Shown: in pieces, positions 1 to 7,696 of the stretch
Position numbering within the stretch: position 1 is the first letter of the stretch
How the letters are laid out: each line of letters opens with the position of its first letter
Source: Chloroflexota bacterium
Lineage (GTDB): Bacteria; Chloroflexota; Anaerolineae; Anaerolineales; Anaerolineaceae
Length of the DNA: 14,844 nt
Assembly (NCBI GenBank): GCA_029777225.1
Contig: JAKOSR010000093.1
Location: 1-14,844, forward strand
Direction: 5' to 3'
Notes under the pieces: generated by a model
Told to the model about the DNA's origin: nothing
The model's database searches: none
What the model saw: the letters and a program-made list of their open reading frames with translations, nothing else
Program-made: the position numbers and the translations under genes

Positions 1-374
1 ACGGACCCGCCCACCTGTTGCTTTTGGCCTGCCTGGTGGGCTTGCCAGTGCCCTTCCAACCAACCCGGTTGAGCGATGCAGTCCGCGTCCAAAAATGCAA
101 AGACCTTCCCGTGGGCAATTTCCGCGCCCAGGTTGCGCGCCCTGGCAGCCGGCGTTGGCACCGCGGTGTCAATTATTTGCACGCGCGGGTCCGTGGGGAT
201 TAGCTGGGGCTGGTCCATCCCAACCACGATTATCTCAAAAACAAGTGCTGTTTGCTGCTCCAACACCGATTGGACCACCCGGTCAATGATGGGAGAATTG
301 AGGTTGGGAATAATGACCGATAAATCGCACTCCGCCGGGTTCGGGGCCTGTTTGGAGGACAGTGTCTCGTCCAT
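1..374 (-). CDS. Family 2 glycosyltransferase, N-terminal part (cut by window edge)
   Basis: I translated this by hand from ATG at 374-372; it stays open for 124 codons to the left edge, so the C-terminal part is missing. After a short polar N-terminus, residues about 18-24 read LSVIIPN, the first strand of a GT-A nucleotide-sugar fold. A segment at 74-83 (TPAARARNLG) matches the usual 'aRN.G' element, and LDADC at 95-99 is the DxD-type metal and nucleotide-sugar binding motif. The enzyme should transfer a sugar from a nucleotide donor at the cytoplasmic membrane face; donor and acceptor cannot be told. Its ATG shares a base with the stop of the upstream GT4 gene (TAATG), which suggests translational coupling in a glycan operon. 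The family call is secure; the specific role is unknown. Confidence 0.85.
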   Translation of the reverse strand, partial: MDETLSSKQAPNPAECDLSVIIPNLNSPIIDRVVQSVLEQQTALVFEIIVVGMDQPQLIPTDPRVQIIDTAVPTPAARARNLGAEIAHGKVFAFLDADCIAQPGWLEGHWQAHQAGQKQQVGGS

Positions 375-1570
375 TAACGTTCCCCTACTCTTACAACCCC
401 ATTGGGCGGTAAATTACCCAGCACCTCATCATAAACCCTCACGATTTGCCTAACGAGCACATCCCAGTCGTATTTCTCCTCCGCTCTTTTCCGCCCCTCC
501 GTGCTGCTGCGTTGCCAAAGGTCCGGATCCTTCAGGAACCGCAAGATGCCTTCTGCCAGCGCGGTAGGGGAAGCTGGGGGTACGACCAGGCCAACCCCTG
601 AAATGACACCCGGGATCCCACCCACATCGCTGCCCACGCAAGGTGTGCCACTGGCAAGCGCTTCCACCAGCACAACCCCCTGCCCTTCTTCAATCGAGGG
701 GAGCACAAAGACTTTTGACTCTCTGAGGAGGCGTGATACCTCCGCCTGGCTCTGGTTTCCCATGAAAGTGACCATCCCGCTCAAGCCAAGCTGTTCCGCC
801 TGTTGTTCGAGGTGCTGCCTTTCCACTCCCTCTCCCACAATCAGAAGACGGCAGCCTGGCACCTGTTGCTGAACGTGTGTCAGTGCCTCCAGCAGCTGAT
901 TTACCCCTTTCCGTTCTATCAGGGAACCGACGAACATAATTTGTTCTTTCCGGTTCGCATTGGGCTCGAATGGAAATTCATCCAGTGATATCCCCGTCCC
1001 GATCACTTCCACCTTTTCCGGAGAGATTCCAAGGCTTTTCACGGCCTTTGCCAGGTCCTCGCTCACTGCGACGACCTTTTTCGCGCCCTTTAATCCATAC
1101 CTGACTGCCCAGCGTTGGAAAGGGTGAACGATAGTCTTGTAAACATCACTGCCATGCACCGTGACAACATAAGGTGTACGGTGGAACCATGTGGTAAGCC
1201 GGGCGGCAATGGCTGTAAACGACCAGTTAGCATGGATGATGTCAAAATCACGGCCTACTCTCAGCACCTCCCTGGTCAGGCGCAAACCAAAAGCCGCAAG
1301 TAATGCCTGGCTTTTAAATCCCCGCTTCCATGCGATTGGAATACCAGCCGCGTCCCGCTGGAGCGTTTCCCGACCATCTGGCGCGTACCGCACCCTTCGC
1401 ACTTCAACGCCGTCCATTTCTTCCCGAAGCGCGGCATCGGGGTTGTGCATGGTGACCACACGCACCTGATTGCCCATCCTTTGCAACGCCCGCGCCACGC
1501 CCAATATGAAAGGCGCGCGGGTGTCCCCCTGCCAGCGGGGAAAATTGGTGCTCAGGATTAATATCTTCAT
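374..1570 (-). CDS. Family 4 glycosyltransferase (GT-B fold)
   Basis: The protein has 398 residues from the ATG at 1570-1568 and is typical in length for GT4. The N-terminus MKILILSTNFPRWQGD is the common start of this family; an in-frame TTG at 1588 would add six residues but looks less likely. Further GT4 signs are HANWSF (113-118), VHGSDVY (138-144), the donor-domain start IMFVGSLIERKG (211-222), LLIVGEG (242-248) and the E-x7-E pair E295/E303 in IEEGQGVVLVEALASG, which holds the nucleotide-sugar donor. It is a retaining transferase that probably acts at the inner membrane face on a lipid-linked or polysaccharide acceptor. It follows the 639-residue membrane protein after 50 bases and overlaps the next GT2 gene by one base. 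No strong Shine-Dalgarno is seen. Substrate unknown. Confidence 0.93.
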   Translation of the reverse strand: MKILILSTNFPRWQGDTRAPFILGVARALQRMGNQVRVVTMHNPDAALREEMDGVEVRRVRYAPDGRETLQRDAAGIPIAWKRGFKSQALLAAFGLRLTREVLRVGRDFDIIHANWSFTAIAARLTTWFHRTPYVVTVHGSDVYKTIVHPFQRWAVRYGLKGAKKVVAVSEDLAKAVKSLGISPEKVEVIGTGISLDEFPFEPNANRKEQIMFVGSLIERKGVNQLLEALTHVQQQVPGCRLLIVGEGVERQHLEQQAEQLGLSGMVTFMGNQSQAEVSRLLRESKVFVLPSIEEGQGVVLVEALASGTPCVGSDVGGIPGVISGVGLVVPPASPTALAEGILRFLKDPDLWQRSSTEGRKRAEEKYDWDVLVRQIVRVYDEVLGNLPPNGVVRVGER

Positions 1571-1620
1571 AAAAAGACTTTCAGCCAACGCTCATTTGCC
1601 ACATAAATAACTGGCCGGCT

Positions 1621-3540
1621 TTAGTGGCAAACCTGTAAAATCTGGACCCCATCTTGGTCAAAGACCAGGGTTGTGCCAGGCAATTCATCCAATTTGGCCA
1701 TGTCGAAATCTTTGCCTCCATAAGGGTTTGTCTTGCCACTGTAAAGGTAATCCACACCCTGGGGACACAAGGCTGCCAGTTCGCCAGGAGAGCTGTAAAG
1801 AGCTGTCACTTCCTTTGAAACCGTGACCATTTCATCAAAATCCGGTCCCAGGTCTGAAATCATCACGCCGGCCGTGGTCTGTCGCTGCGTGAAGTAGGGA
1901 ATCCAAAAACCCGCGTCGCTACCATGGGGATGGGTCCCCATCCAATCATAGGTATTCACTGCGAATAACGCGTCCGAAGGCGTGTTTTTTATAATCCAGT
2001 TCATGGCCGTCTCATCAGCGCCGGACATAAATTGACGGCTTGGCTCCAAACCGCTGACCCGTGCGAAAGCGCCCACATAACCCAAAATAATCGCCAACCA
2101 AAGCAGGGGAACAGCCGGGCTATAAGAAATCAGCTTGCTGGAAAAGTGGTCCAAGGATTCAGCCAGGCACCCTATGAATAACCCGGCCGGCAGGTACGCG
2201 GCCAGCATAATCGCGGTCATATTTGAAAATGCCAGCGTGGCGATGTTGAGCTTGTAAAGAAAACCCTCTCCGATGAGCAAGACCACCCATACGCCCACCA
2301 AGACTACCCCCCAGCGCATCCGCTTGACCAGGAGTGAAATTACGAATCCGGCCACAGCCAGGATGAAAATCCATTTCTGCACCCCAATCCCATACAGGGT
2401 TTTAAATGTGAACTTGTCAAAATAGTCCAGGGTGGCAATGTCCTGGTCCTGCGTCTCAGCCGTGCCGTCGGCAGCACCCGTGGGCGCGATTCCACTCTCA
2501 GGCGGGCGCAGGTAGATCGAAAGCGCCGGTACCATCGCGGGGGCAAGCAGGACGAATGCCAACAAGCCAATTGCCACGATTCCACATAATGCCCGCAGGC
2601 GTTCATTCTTTCCCTTCCGGCCCAAAAGGCTGACGCCACAAACCAAAAAAATAAGCGGCAACAAATAGCCTGCCACCCTGAAATGCAACATCCCTGTGGC
2701 AGCCAGGGACAACGCGGCGAGTACAGTGGGGGTCCAAACATCCGATCCTCCCCTAAAACCCGCTTCCTTCCAGGCCTGTAGAGCTTCCCAGACCAGGAGC
2801 GCGCCTGTCAGCAAAACCACCTGGGCAGCGAGCTGGGTGAAACGCCCCCAATTGAAATACCAGGCTGGCATGAAACTCCACAGCCCGACCACAAGCAGCC
2901 CTACAGCCGCGGCAAGCCTGGAGACCTTCTTATCCAACACCAAGAATACACCGATTCCACACAATCCATTGAGAAATTGGGCTGTCCAAAGTAAAGCAGT
3001 ATGGGATGGGACCTTCGCTAGCAGCTGTACAGGAGCCGTCAGGGCATAGAGGCCCAGGTGGTACATGGTGAGGGGAATATTCGCGTAAGGCTCAAGCGTC
3101 TTCGGCAACTGACCTGTCAGGGCGGTCAGTTCCGTAATCAACGTGTGATGCAAGGAATCCGTCCACGCTGGGTAAGGAAAACGGTGTGCCAGGATGAGCC
3201 GGGTGTAAAGCGTGGCGGCCAGGATGCCAAGGATGACCCACCCCCATTGTCCCAGCGAGAACTGAACCTTCCAATCCTTGCGAAGTTTCCAGGTGATCAA
3301 AGCAGCGAACAACACAAGTAGCAAAACCAGTTTGTTCGTACCCAAACGCAAAGCCGGCATAACCACGCGTAGGGCATAATAGAGCACTGGCCAAAAGGCA
3401 ATTCCAAGGCTGGCAGCCAGGAACCAGCGCTGAAGTGCTTCCCATTTACGCCAGTAATCGGTGACCGCCAACATTGCCCAACCTGGGACAAGGATGAGTA
3501 TAAAGAGAACGAGGACGGTTCTGATTTCAGCCCAGAGCAT
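1621..3540 (-). CDS. Multi-pass membrane protein, proposed GT-C-type transferase (copy 2)
   Basis: This 639-residue protein has roughly a dozen hydrophobic segments, beginning at residues about 8-25, 37-57, 70-84 and 99-113. The next loop holds AWTDSLHHTLI (125-135), almost identical to NWVDSLHHTLI in the neighbouring 611-residue protein. An acidic residue in the first large external loop after early membrane helices is characteristic of GT-C (PMT/ArnT/STT3-like) enzymes that use polyprenyl-phosphate sugars, so D128 is my candidate catalytic residue. After the last helix a polar domain (about 512-639) begins AMNWIIKNTPSDALFAVNT, again resembling the neighbour. The start is ATG at 3540 with AAAGG seven bases upstream. 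It lies 24 bases after the paralogue and before GT4/GT2 genes, which fits a glycan role. A polymerase, flippase-like or PTPS-related membrane protein is an alternative. Function is inferred. Confidence 0.75.
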   Translation of the reverse strand: MLWAEIRTVLVLFILILVPGWAMLAVTDYWRKWEALQRWFLAASLGIAFWPVLYYALRVVMPALRLGTNKLVLLLVLFAALITWKLRKDWKVQFSLGQWGWVILGILAATLYTRLILAHRFPYPAWTDSLHHTLITELTALTGQLPKTLEPYANIPLTMYHLGLYALTAPVQLLAKVPSHTALLWTAQFLNGLCGIGVFLVLDKKVSRLAAAVGLLVVGLWSFMPAWYFNWGRFTQLAAQVVLLTGALLVWEALQAWKEAGFRGGSDVWTPTVLAALSLAATGMLHFRVAGYLLPLIFLVCGVSLLGRKGKNERLRALCGIVAIGLLAFVLLAPAMVPALSIYLRPPESGIAPTGAADGTAETQDQDIATLDYFDKFTFKTLYGIGVQKWIFILAVAGFVISLLVKRMRWGVVLVGVWVVLLIGEGFLYKLNIATLAFSNMTAIMLAAYLPAGLFIGCLAESLDHFSSKLISYSPAVPLLWLAIILGYVGAFARVSGLEPSRQFMSGADETAMNWIIKNTPSDALFAVNTYDWMGTHPHGSDAGFWIPYFTQRQTTAGVMISDLGPDFDEMVTVSKEVTALYSSPGELAALCPQGVDYLYSGKTNPYGGKDFDMAKLDELPGTTLVFDQDGVQILQVCH

Positions 3541-3564
3541 AAGCCAACCTTTGCATCACCCCAA

Positions 3565-5400
3565 TTATAAGTCGTCAGGGGATGGGTGGTCAGGCATGAT
3601 TAGCCAAATGCTCACGCCTTCAGAATTATAGAGTTGACGCAACCCGCTGCAATCGTTCAGCGCTGAGGCTTTCAGGGTACTGGAACCTTCCCGCACATAC
3701 ACATACGCCAACCCCGCTTCCTCCACCAGCTCCCAAAAATCCGTGCCGCACGTCTCCACCTTCGATGCCCGCAGCGACCAATCCGCCCACTGCGCGGCGG
3801 TTGCCTGGTCCCCGCCAAAAGTGTAAAAAATGGTCGGCGCGATAGCCCACCGCCCGGTGTACGGCAAAATCCAGGCGCCACCGCCCACCCCCCGATACAT
3901 GCCATACCCCCACAACTTGGTGTTCACAAAAAAACGCGCGTCTTTGGGGGTGTGGTCATTAATCCAATCCAGCGCGGTGATGTCGCTTTGGTCAGCCAAC
4001 ACCGTTTCATCGTTGATGACGTCCTGGTTCTGCCACGTGCCCCAAAGGACCATCCCAAGCCCAACCAGCATGGCTAGAGCCAGCGCGATATTCTTGCGGT
4101 CCTGCTTCGAATCCAGCCACTCCGTTCCCCAAAAAAAGAAAAGGCCGGCCAGCACGCTCACGGGCATAAATAACGTCAGGCCAAAATAATCACTGCGAAA
4201 GCCAAAGAACCGCCAGCCAAACGGCAGGCTAAACAGCCCCACCAGGGCTGTCCAGATGGACAGGCTCCGGGCTTCCTTCTTAAACAACCCCCAAATCAAC
4301 CCACCCAACGCGAACGTCAGCAGCGCCTGCCCGGCCAGGGGCCCAACCAGGTAAAACAGGTAATCCCACTGCCCTTTAGTCCCGGCCTGGATTTGGGAAA
4401 GTTGCACCGTGGGCTCAACAAACGCTGGCGTATACTTGAGCGCCCGATAGTACCAGGGTGAGACCAGCACAAGCCCAAGCAACGCCGTGATTACCAGCCT
4501 CACCATGGGTGCCCAGTCCCAGTTCCGCCGGATGGCCGACTGCAACACCCAGCTCAACCCCAACACAACCAGGACCATACCCAGCAGGAACGCGACCAGG
4601 TAGTGGCTGAGGAGCGTGCCTCCCACAAGCGTCAACAACAGCGCCAGGTTTCCCCAGTCGCGCGCCCCATTCCAAACCTTCAGGCTCTGGGCAATCGCCA
4701 TAGGCAAGAACATCATGCCGGCCAGCAGCGTGTACCGCCCCCAGGAGACGTAATACCCTGGCATGCGTGTCACAAAGGCAATCAGCAGCGCCGTGAACAC
4801 AGCGGGCCGCCAATCCTTCGAGAGGGTCTTCACCAGCGTATACCCCCCCAAGCTGATGCCCATGCTCACCACGTGTCCGGTCAACAAAATGCTTTGGGAG
4901 GGCGCGATCCCGCTTAGTCTTGAGAAAACCGCGGCGATGGCATGAAAGGCGAAATGATACGTGAACGCGCCAGGGAGGTAAGGATCAAGTGTACTGGTCA
5001 GCCCCTGGGCTTCCACCATCTTGCGCACAATCAAGGTATGATGCAGAGAGTCCACCCAGTTGGGCAGCACCAGGCCTTTGGCCTGCCAAAAACGCCAGGC
5101 CGCAATAAGCGCCACCAAGACCAGCGCTGCAAGCCACGGCCAGCCCAACGCCCTCTTCTCCCGGCGAGCAATCCCCGCCACGCTGAGCGCGAGCAGCAGA
5201 CCACCTAGCCCCCAAAACCAGCCGTCCGACATGGGTACGCGAACCAGGTAAAACCCAAGCGTAACGAGCGTGATGAATCCGGCGCTAAAGCCAATCACCC
5301 CCGCCAGCGTCTCCAGCGGGTCGCGTCCCGTATCCTCCGCCCACGCCCACCAGCAGAGCCCCGGCAGCAACATCGCGAGCCCGGCCAGCCAGCTCACCAC
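3565..5400 (-). CDS. Multi-pass membrane protein, proposed GT-C-type transferase (copy 1)
   Basis: The protein has 611 residues with many hydrophobic segments (first ones about 4-20, 33-54, 61-77, 88-105). The loop after helix four carries NWVDSLHHTLI (114-124); D117 and H120/H121 are candidate active-site residues by analogy to GT-C enzymes. It continues with LDPYLPGAFTYHFAFH, comparable to LEPYANIPLTMYHLGL in the copy downstream. A C-terminal polar domain (about 476-611) starts ALDWINDHTPKDARFFVNT. I chose GTG at 5400, with GGAGGGGG about nine bases upstream; the adjacent GTG at 5397 is equally possible. The start lies inside the end of folK (stop 5394-5396), so the two are probably translationally coupled. 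It likely moves a sugar from a lipid carrier at the outer membrane face of the cytoplasmic membrane. Membrane location is secure, chemistry is inferred. Confidence 0.76.
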   Translation of the reverse strand: MVSWLAGLAMLLPGLCWWAWAEDTGRDPLETLAGVIGFSAGFITLVTLGFYLVRVPMSDGWFWGLGGLLLALSVAGIARREKRALGWPWLAALVLVALIAAWRFWQAKGLVLPNWVDSLHHTLIVRKMVEAQGLTSTLDPYLPGAFTYHFAFHAIAAVFSRLSGIAPSQSILLTGHVVSMGISLGGYTLVKTLSKDWRPAVFTALLIAFVTRMPGYYVSWGRYTLLAGMMFLPMAIAQSLKVWNGARDWGNLALLLTLVGGTLLSHYLVAFLLGMVLVVLGLSWVLQSAIRRNWDWAPMVRLVITALLGLVLVSPWYYRALKYTPAFVEPTVQLSQIQAGTKGQWDYLFYLVGPLAGQALLTFALGGLIWGLFKKEARSLSIWTALVGLFSLPFGWRFFGFRSDYFGLTLFMPVSVLAGLFFFWGTEWLDSKQDRKNIALALAMLVGLGMVLWGTWQNQDVINDETVLADQSDITALDWINDHTPKDARFFVNTKLWGYGMYRGVGGGAWILPYTGRWAIAPTIFYTFGGDQATAAQWADWSLRASKVETCGTDFWELVEEAGLAYVYVREGSSTLKASALNDCSGLRQLYNSEGVSIWLIMPDHPSPDDL

Positions 5401-5867
5401 CTTCGCACCCCCTCCGTGCTAATCTCCTGGAGCAATTTGCGCGCGGTCTTTCCCAAACCGGGGTGCACCCACTCCGGCGCAATTTCCACCAGGGGCACCA
5501 GCACAAAAGCGCGCTCCGCTATCCTCGGATGAGGAATTTCGAGCCTTTTCGTCCGTATGACCAACTGGTCATACGCTAAAATATCCAAGTCAATCAGTCT
5601 TGGGCCGTATCGAAAGGTCTTTTCCCGCCCCATCTGCGCTTCAATTTTCTTTAGGAAGTTCAACAGGCGCAACGGCGTCAGCGCGGTTTCGCCCGCGAGC
5701 ACCTGGTTCAGGAAGGCCGGCTGTTCCGCATAACCCCAGGGGACTGTCTCATATAGCGCGGAGGTTCTCACCACTTCCACCCTGGCAGCCAGCAATTCCC
5801 TGGCGTGTGCCAGGTTGGCCTCGCGGTCATGCAAATTGCTGCCTAAGCCGATAAGAACCCATGCCAC
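5394..5867 (-). CDS. folK: 2-amino-4-hydroxy-6-hydroxymethyldihydropteridine pyrophosphokinase
   Basis: The enzyme (HPPK) moves pyrophosphate from ATP to 6-hydroxymethyl-7,8-dihydropterin, the step before dihydropteroate synthase in folate synthesis, in the cytoplasm. The 157-residue length is normal. Family signs: LIGLGSNLHDRE at 6-17, YETVPWGYAEQPAFLN at about 39-54, the signature RYGPRLIDLDILAYD (about 86-100) with the two magnesium-binding aspartates of the DLD element, and PHPRIAERAFVLVPL (about 113-127). The start is GTG at 5867, four bases after the hom stop; no ATG in frame would leave the N-terminal strand intact. No folB, folP or folE lies beside it in this window. Its last codons overlap the start of the downstream membrane protein, an unusual link between a folate gene and a glycan block. 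Confidence 0.96.
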   Translation of the reverse strand: MAWVLIGLGSNLHDREANLAHARELLAARVEVVRTSALYETVPWGYAEQPAFLNQVLAGETALTPLRLLNFLKKIEAQMGREKTFRYGPRLIDLDILAYDQLVIRTKRLEIPHPRIAERAFVLVPLVEIAPEWVHPGLGKTARKLLQEISTEGVRRW

Positions 5868-5871
5868 CTGT

Positions 5872-6906
5872 TCAGGCCTTTCCCTGCGTGTAAATCAAAT
5901 CGGCCAGCAGCCCAAAGGCAGTCGTCTTGGGGCTCGGGTCAGATTCCAACACGCCCAGCCCGGGCAGCACATCCAGATTAAACACCACGAACGAGCTTGT
6001 GCCGCCCACGGAAAACAGCGGCGAATCCGGACCAACGGTTTCAGGCCGCACTCTGGCCACAAACGCCTCCCCCTTCCTTTCCAGGGAACACACCAGCTTC
6101 CAACGCTGGCCTGCTTCCTTTGCCTCGGCAATCATCTCAAGGGTGATACCCCGGATGCCCGTCCGGTCGACCTCAAGCGGCGTCAGCGGATGCCCCATCA
6201 GTACCGTGGAAAGCGCGGCCACCTTGATGGATGCGTCCCAACCGTCCACGTCATTGCTTGGGTCGGTCTCCGTAATACCAATGGACGCCCCATACGCAAT
6301 CGCTTGCTCCAACGTTTCGCCCGCTTCCATCCTTTCCAGCAACAGGTTCGTGCAGGAGTTGAGGATGCCACTAAAGCCAAGCAGGCGCGCGCCTGCCAAG
6401 GGCTGCCTGAACAAGGAGAAGATGGGCGCGCCGTCCATCACCGCGGATTCAAACAGGAATTTACGCCCCTTGCCCGAGGCTAATGCGGTCAGTTCCTGGA
6501 ACCCGTAAACCACTGGGCCCTTGTTGGCCGTGATGGCATGCATACCCTTGCTGAGGGCTGCCCGCATGTGCTCCAGCGCGGGCTGGCCGCTGCGTGGGTT
6601 CACCGGTGTGGTTTCCACCATCACATCCCCGGGGCTTTGTTGGATGAAATCCAGGGTGTCACCTGAAAAATCGCTGGCATCCAGCTGCTTTAGCTGGCCT
6701 CCCTCCCGCACAATCCGCAACGCTTCTTCCAGGTCGATGCCATCCGGGTTGATGGCCGCGCCGTGCCTGCCCGTCATGATGCCATTCACGTGGCACCGCA
6801 TGCCGTACTTTTCGGCCAATTCCGCCTGCTTCTCCAGCAATAATTGGGCAAAAGCCTGTCCCACGTTCCCAAAGCCCACCAACACCAACCCTACCGGTTC
6901 CATCAT
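5872..6906 (-). CDS. hom: Homoserine dehydrogenase, short form without ACT domain
   Basis: It reduces aspartate semialdehyde to homoserine with NAD(P)H, feeding threonine, methionine and isoleucine synthesis. The Rossmann motif GFGNVG is at 11-16, ANKGP with K129 at 127-131, and the catalytic domain has GILNSCTN (180-187) and ETDPSNDVDGWDASIK (213-228). E213, D224 and K228 keep the exact spacing of yeast E208, D219 and K223, the substrate and catalytic residues. At 344 residues there is no room for a C-terminal ACT domain, so classical threonine feedback through ACT is not expected. The start is the first of two ATGs (6906), with GGAGG seven bases upstream. A TATAAT box lies about 38 bases upstream of it. 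A family oxidoreductase of other specificity is unlikely given the intact triad. Confidence 0.93.
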   Translation of the reverse strand: MMEPVGLVLVGFGNVGQAFAQLLLEKQAELAEKYGMRCHVNGIMTGRHGAAINPDGIDLEEALRIVREGGQLKQLDASDFSGDTLDFIQQSPGDVMVETTPVNPRSGQPALEHMRAALSKGMHAITANKGPVVYGFQELTALASGKGRKFLFESAVMDGAPIFSLFRQPLAGARLLGFSGILNSCTNLLLERMEAGETLEQAIAYGASIGITETDPSNDVDGWDASIKVAALSTVLMGHPLTPLEVDRTGIRGITLEMIAEAKEAGQRWKLVCSLERKGEAFVARVRPETVGPDSPLFSVGGTSSFVVFNLDVLPGLGVLESDPSPKTTAFGLLADLIYTQGKA

Positions 6907-6913
6907 GCTGTTT

Positions 6914-6918
6914 CCTCC
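6914..6918 (-). promoter_or_regulatory. Strong ribosome binding site of hom
   Basis: The minus strand reads GGAGGAAACAGC directly before ATGATG. The GGAGG is seven bases from the first ATG, which decides the start at 6906. It is among the clearest Shine-Dalgarno sites in the window. Confidence 0.8.
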
Positions 6919-6941
6919 AAGGTCAAACGTTTAGGCCTCTA

Positions 6942-6947
6942 ATTATA
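6942..6947 (-). promoter_or_regulatory. Candidate -10 box of a hom promoter
   Basis: A perfect TATAAT is read on the minus strand in the 46-base gap between the SCO1664-family gene and hom. Transcription would begin near 6935, about 28 bases ahead of the ATG, leaving room for the strong ribosome binding site. The -35 region (around 6965-6970, inside the upstream gene) does not match TTGACA, so the call rests on the -10 alone. If active, it would separate hom-folK and the glycan genes from dnaE transcription. Confidence 0.4.
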
Positions 6948-6952
6948 GTCAA

Positions 6953-7681
6953 TCATACCGGTGGCCATGGAAAAGACCGCCGGCCAGGCTCCGCCGTGGG
7001 GAAGCACCCCGCGTGCCTGATATCCCGAACGCGTTCAGCCAGCGCCTCAATCTCCGCCACGCTAATCCAGCGCACCATCCATCGTGCCAGCTCCTGTTCT
7101 GGGCCCAAGTCTTCCCACAACCTGCCAAGCATTTCGTCTTCTTGTGGGCTGAATCCTTCCCCCGCGAAATCCCACAACACCGTGCGCAGCTTGGGCTGCG
7201 CGTGGAAACACAACGCGTGGTCAATCGCCCAAATCTTCCCGTTTTCGTCCCGCAACAGGTGCCCCGCTTTCCGGTCGGCGTTATTGCACACCAGGTCAAA
7301 CAACGCGATTGGGCGCGCCTGGTCCCTGACCTCCTGCGCGAAGGTGAAGTAATGTTCCTGTGGGTCGTGCGGGATAAAAAGTTGCAATGAGCCCGGGCCG
7401 GCTGGTAAGCCGCTCCCACGAAATATGGTGGGCGGGACGAAATCCCAGCCCGCGTATTGGCACAAAGTGTAAGCGGCCACTTCCCTTTTGGGTAACCCAC
7501 GTGCTTCAAAATCCCACAAGGGCGACTGACCCGCCTGCGGTTTGTAAACGGCCTGGAATTTGCTGCCGCGTTGCTCACACGTCACCAGGAAGGTCGCGTT
7601 GCTGCTATAGAAAAACTGCCCCTCCAGGGCAATTTTTCCGCGTCGCAGAGCCTTTAACACTTCTTCGGCGGCAGGGGTCAC
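6953..7681 (-). CDS. SCO1664-family protein with PI3/4-kinase-like fold
   Basis: The 242-residue protein matches what I know of the SCO1664 family (TIGR03843), related to phosphatidylinositol 3-/4-kinases and HipA-like kinases. The N-terminal YSSNATFLV (25-33) is a nucleotide-loop-like element. AVYKPQAG (44-51) supplies the presumed ATP lysine K47, REVAAYTL (66-73) an alpha-C glutamate E67, NNADRKAGHLL (133-143) the catalytic-loop D136, and WAIDHALCFH (151-160) the metal-binding D154. It ends FPWPPV, as family members commonly do. All kinase-type residues are present, so activity is plausible, but the substrate is unknown. The start is GTG at 7681, 15 bases after the DUF3090 stop, with only a weak AAAGAAAG upstream. 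Pairing with DUF3090 is conserved in Actinobacteria, which suggests a shared function. Confidence 0.85.
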   Translation of the reverse strand: MTPAAEEVLKALRRGKIALEGQFFYSSNATFLVTCEQRGSKFQAVYKPQAGQSPLWDFEARGLPKREVAAYTLCQYAGWDFVPPTIFRGSGLPAGPGSLQLFIPHDPQEHYFTFAQEVRDQARPIALFDLVCNNADRKAGHLLRDENGKIWAIDHALCFHAQPKLRTVLWDFAGEGFSPQEDEMLGRLWEDLGPEQELARWMVRWISVAEIEALAERVRDIRHAGCFPTAEPGRRSFPWPPV

Positions 7682-7696
7682 GCTGGCACGCTTTCT

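Noticed and set aside
76..453. Plus-strand open frame of 125 codons at the left edge
   Set aside because: It covers the N-terminal half of the hand-translated GT2 gene and the GT4 end on the other strand; its product resembles nothing known to me.
1571..1588. TTG start for the GT4 gene giving six extra residues
   Set aside because: The ATG at 1570 gives the usual family N-terminus, and the TTG has no better ribosome binding site.
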